Shown piece after piece: positions 4,920 through 6,527 of a stretch of 6,527 bases of DNA (positions are counted from its first letter, which is position 1; the number at the start of each line of letters is the position of its first letter). This DNA is from Fibrobacterota bacterium (GTDB lineage: Bacteria > Fibrobacterota > Chitinivibrionia > Chitinivibrionales > FEN-1185): assembly GCA_003165595.1 (NCBI GenBank), contig PLWQ01000042.1, positions 15,358 through 21,884 on the forward strand, read 5' to 3'. Position numbers and translations under genes: made by a program. Below the pieces are notes generated by a model, which worked only from the letters and a program-made list of their open reading frames with translations, was not told the DNA's origin and ran no database searches.

Positions 4920-6464
4920 ATGTGCAGAAAAATCTCACCGGCGCTCTTTCTGTACTTTTTAGCGGTTCTTGTCGGGACGTCGTTCGCGGGAAGAAAGATC
5001 GTTGTCCCGCACGATTTCCCGTCTATCCACGCGGCACTCGGTGAGGCCGACGAAGGCGACACGGTGTTTGTGTCCAACGGCGTGTACCGCGAGAATATCG
5101 CCATGGCCGACAATGTCGTTCTTATGGGTCAAGAAATGCTCAAGACAATCATCGACGGCAGCCGGAAAGGGCCGTGCGTCATCGGCGCCGACGGCGCAAC
5201 CATCACCAACTTCACTATTCGGAACGGAACCACCGGAATCCTGTGCAAGAACACTCGTCCCACCATTGTCCGCAACCTCATCATCGACAACAAGGGCGCG
5301 GGCATTCACGCGCTGGTAACGCTGCCCGATATCAACAACAACATCATCTACCGGAACGAGTGGACGGGGATTTTCCTCGAATCGAGCAGGGCGACGCGCA
5401 CGTCAATCGATCACAATGTCATCCTGGAAAACGGCTACTGCGCGATCTTCTGCGCTCACCGCACCGAAGTTCTTATCCGCAACAACATCCTCATGGAAAA
5501 CAAGCAGTACGGCGTTTACATCGCTCCACAGGCAAAGAAGACGCGTATCATTTTCAACAATATATATATGAATAGGCTCGCGTTCAATCCGAACGCGGTG
5601 GTGAACGAGACAAACATCCAGAAAGAGCCGATGTTTATTTCCGCGGCGTGGCCGAACTTTAATTACTTTGTCAAGCCGGTTTCCTCCTGCAAAGCCAAGG
5701 GCGAGAACGGCACCGATATCGGCCTCATCACCGAAAAAATGGTGGAGGCATTGGTGGGCGATCGCGACGGCGACGGCATTCCCGACGACATAGATCAGTG
5801 CCCCGACGTTCCCGAAGACAAGGACGGATTCGAAGACGAAGACGGATGTCCAGACTACGACAACGATAAAGACGGGATTTACGATACGCAGGACGAGTGT
5901 CCCAACGATCCTGAAGACCGGGACGGATTCCAGGACGCCGACGGTTGTCCTGACCCCGACAACGACAAGGACGGCATCTGCGATCCGTGGGTGGCCGAGC
6001 AGGGCAAGCAGTCCCAGTATGCCAAGATCTGCAAAGGATCCGATCAGTGCCCCAACCAGCCCGAGACTTTTAACGGGTTCAAGGACGACGACGGTTGTCC
6101 GGACGAAAAGCCCGTGGAAATCAAGCAGAAGCTCACCCTGCGCGGCGTGAATTTCAAGACGGCGAGCGCCGAGCTTCTCGAGGAATCCTATTACGTGCTC
6201 GAACAGGTATATAACAGCCTCGAAGCGTATCCCAATGTCAAAATCGAGATTTCGGGTCACACCGACAATGTTGGCAACAGTCAAGACAACCTTGTTTTGT
6301 CCTACCAACGAGCGAAATCCGTGATGGATTACCTGATTATGCGGGGAATTTCTCCGGAAAGAATGGTTGCAAAAGGATACGGCAAGGAACGGCCGGTGAC
6401 GTCGAACGGTTCTGCGGAAGGCCGTGCTACCAACAGGCGTGTAGAAATCATCCCGATCAAGTAA
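4920..6464 (+). CDS. Secreted beta-helix / thrombospondin type 3 / OmpA-domain protein
   Basis: The 514-residue product starts with a clean signal peptide, hydrophobic at 7-21 with cleavage likely after SFA (23). Residues about 25-250 form a right-handed parallel beta-helix of the pectin-lyase/NosD (PbH1) type, seen in repeated turns such as TGILCKNTRPTIVRNLIIDN and TGIFLESSRATRTSIDHNVI; no catalytic residues can be assigned. Residues about 280-395 are thrombospondin type 3 repeats rich in Asp and Cys (DRDGDGIPDD, DGCPDYDNDKDGI), which bind calcium in this family. Residues about 400-514 are an OmpA C-terminal domain with the peptidoglycan-binding core SGHTDNVGNSQDN and D449 and R464 at the usual ligand positions, ending GRATNRRVEI. 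There is no membrane barrel, so the protein should be periplasmic or envelope-associated, anchored to peptidoglycan, with the beta-helix as displayed domain (inference). AGGA at 4908-4911, eight bases before the ATG, supports the start. It is divergent from the barrel protein gene and is preceded by a strong promoter. Confidence 0.92.
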   Translation: MCRKISPALFLYFLAVLVGTSFAGRKIVVPHDFPSIHAALGEADEGDTVFVSNGVYRENIAMADNVVLMGQEMLKTIIDGSRKGPCVIGADGATITNFTIRNGTTGILCKNTRPTIVRNLIIDNKGAGIHALVTLPDINNNIIYRNEWTGIFLESSRATRTSIDHNVILENGYCAIFCAHRTEVLIRNNILMENKQYGVYIAPQAKKTRIIFNNIYMNRLAFNPNAVVNETNIQKEPMFISAAWPNFNYFVKPVSSCKAKGENGTDIGLITEKMVEALVGDRDGDGIPDDIDQCPDVPEDKDGFEDEDGCPDYDNDKDGIYDTQDECPNDPEDRDGFQDADGCPDPDNDKDGICDPWVAEQGKQSQYAKICKGSDQCPNQPETFNGFKDDDGCPDEKPVEIKQKLTLRGVNFKTASAELLEESYYVLEQVYNSLEAYPNVKIEISGHTDNVGNSQDNLVLSYQRAKSVMDYLIMRGISPERMVAKGYGKERPVTSNGSAEGRATNRRVEIIPIK

Positions 6465-6500
6465 CCTGTGAAACATTTTACAGAACATGCGAGGTAGGCT

Positions 6501-6527
6501 GTGGAAACGAAAGTGAAAGGGATCCGA
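6501..6527 (+). CDS. Possible start of a further gene, cut by the window end
   Basis: A GTG at 6501-6503 is preceded by GAGG at 6491-6494, six bases away, which is a good ribosome binding site. The frame stays open for the nine codons available (METKVKGIR if GTG initiates). It lies 36 bases after the beta-helix/OmpA stop on the same strand, with no terminator between, so it could be the next gene of an operon. Nine codons cannot identify a product, and chance is a real alternative. Confidence 0.35.

Noticed and set aside
6466-6483. Inverted repeat CTGTgAAA/TTTACAG after the OmpA-domain gene as a terminator
   Set aside because: The stem is AT-rich with a bulge and a 3-base loop, and no T-run follows, so it does not meet the pattern of an intrinsic terminator.
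5403-6488. 361-aa open frame on the minus strand, Val/Leu rich
   Set aside because: It mirrors the Asp/Gly-rich TSP3 and OmpA coding sequence; its repetitive VVVGVRT-like segments are the antisense of the calcium-binding repeats.

Overview
The window looks like chromosomal DNA of a Gram-negative bacterium with an outer membrane. Two of its genes encode envelope proteins: a very large secreted protein that ends in an Omp85/BamA-like barrel with a C-terminal Phe, and a secreted protein that ends in an OmpA peptidoglycan-binding domain. Mixing TolB-like propellers, peptidase-MA modules, beta-helices and thrombospondin type 3 repeats is typical of the Fibrobacterota/Gemmatimonadota/FCB-like phyla. 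That placement is inferred from domain style only and is not firm.

Layout. Positions 1-257 (+) are the 3' end of a pentapeptide-repeat gene. It is easy to miss because no start codon lies inside the window. Positions 258-483 hold no convincing gene: there is a 41-codon ORF that overlaps the previous stop, an imperfect stem-loop, and then a good sigma70-type promoter (417-445). This promoter drives a compact two-gene cassette (484-1075, +): a 65-aa basic protein whose end overlaps the start of a 150-aa nucleotidyltransferase-like protein of the AbiEii/DUF6036 type. The cassette is clearly more AT-rich than the rest of the window and looks like an accessory, possibly toxin-antitoxin-like, insertion.

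After only 22 bases comes the convergent, 1104-codon gene at 4412-1098 (-). It encodes a signal peptide, a gluzincin-like peptidase domain with intact HExxH, a six-motif TolB-like propeller, a low-complexity linker and an Omp85-like barrel. A gene-free stretch of about 500 bases (4413-4919) separates it from the divergent gene at 4920-6464 (+). That stretch carries a near-consensus promoter with a dyad over its -10 for the rightward gene, and a weaker candidate for the leftward one. The rightward gene encodes a signal peptide, a parallel beta-helix, calcium-binding TSP3 repeats and an OmpA domain. A possible GTG-started gene begins at 6501 and runs off the end.

How the parts fit: the two large head-to-head genes are both envelope proteins, one in the outer membrane with periplasmic protease and propeller modules, the other anchored to peptidoglycan. 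They may serve related envelope functions, but nothing in the sequence proves that they interact. The small nucleotidyltransferase cassette has its own promoter and appears functionally separate.
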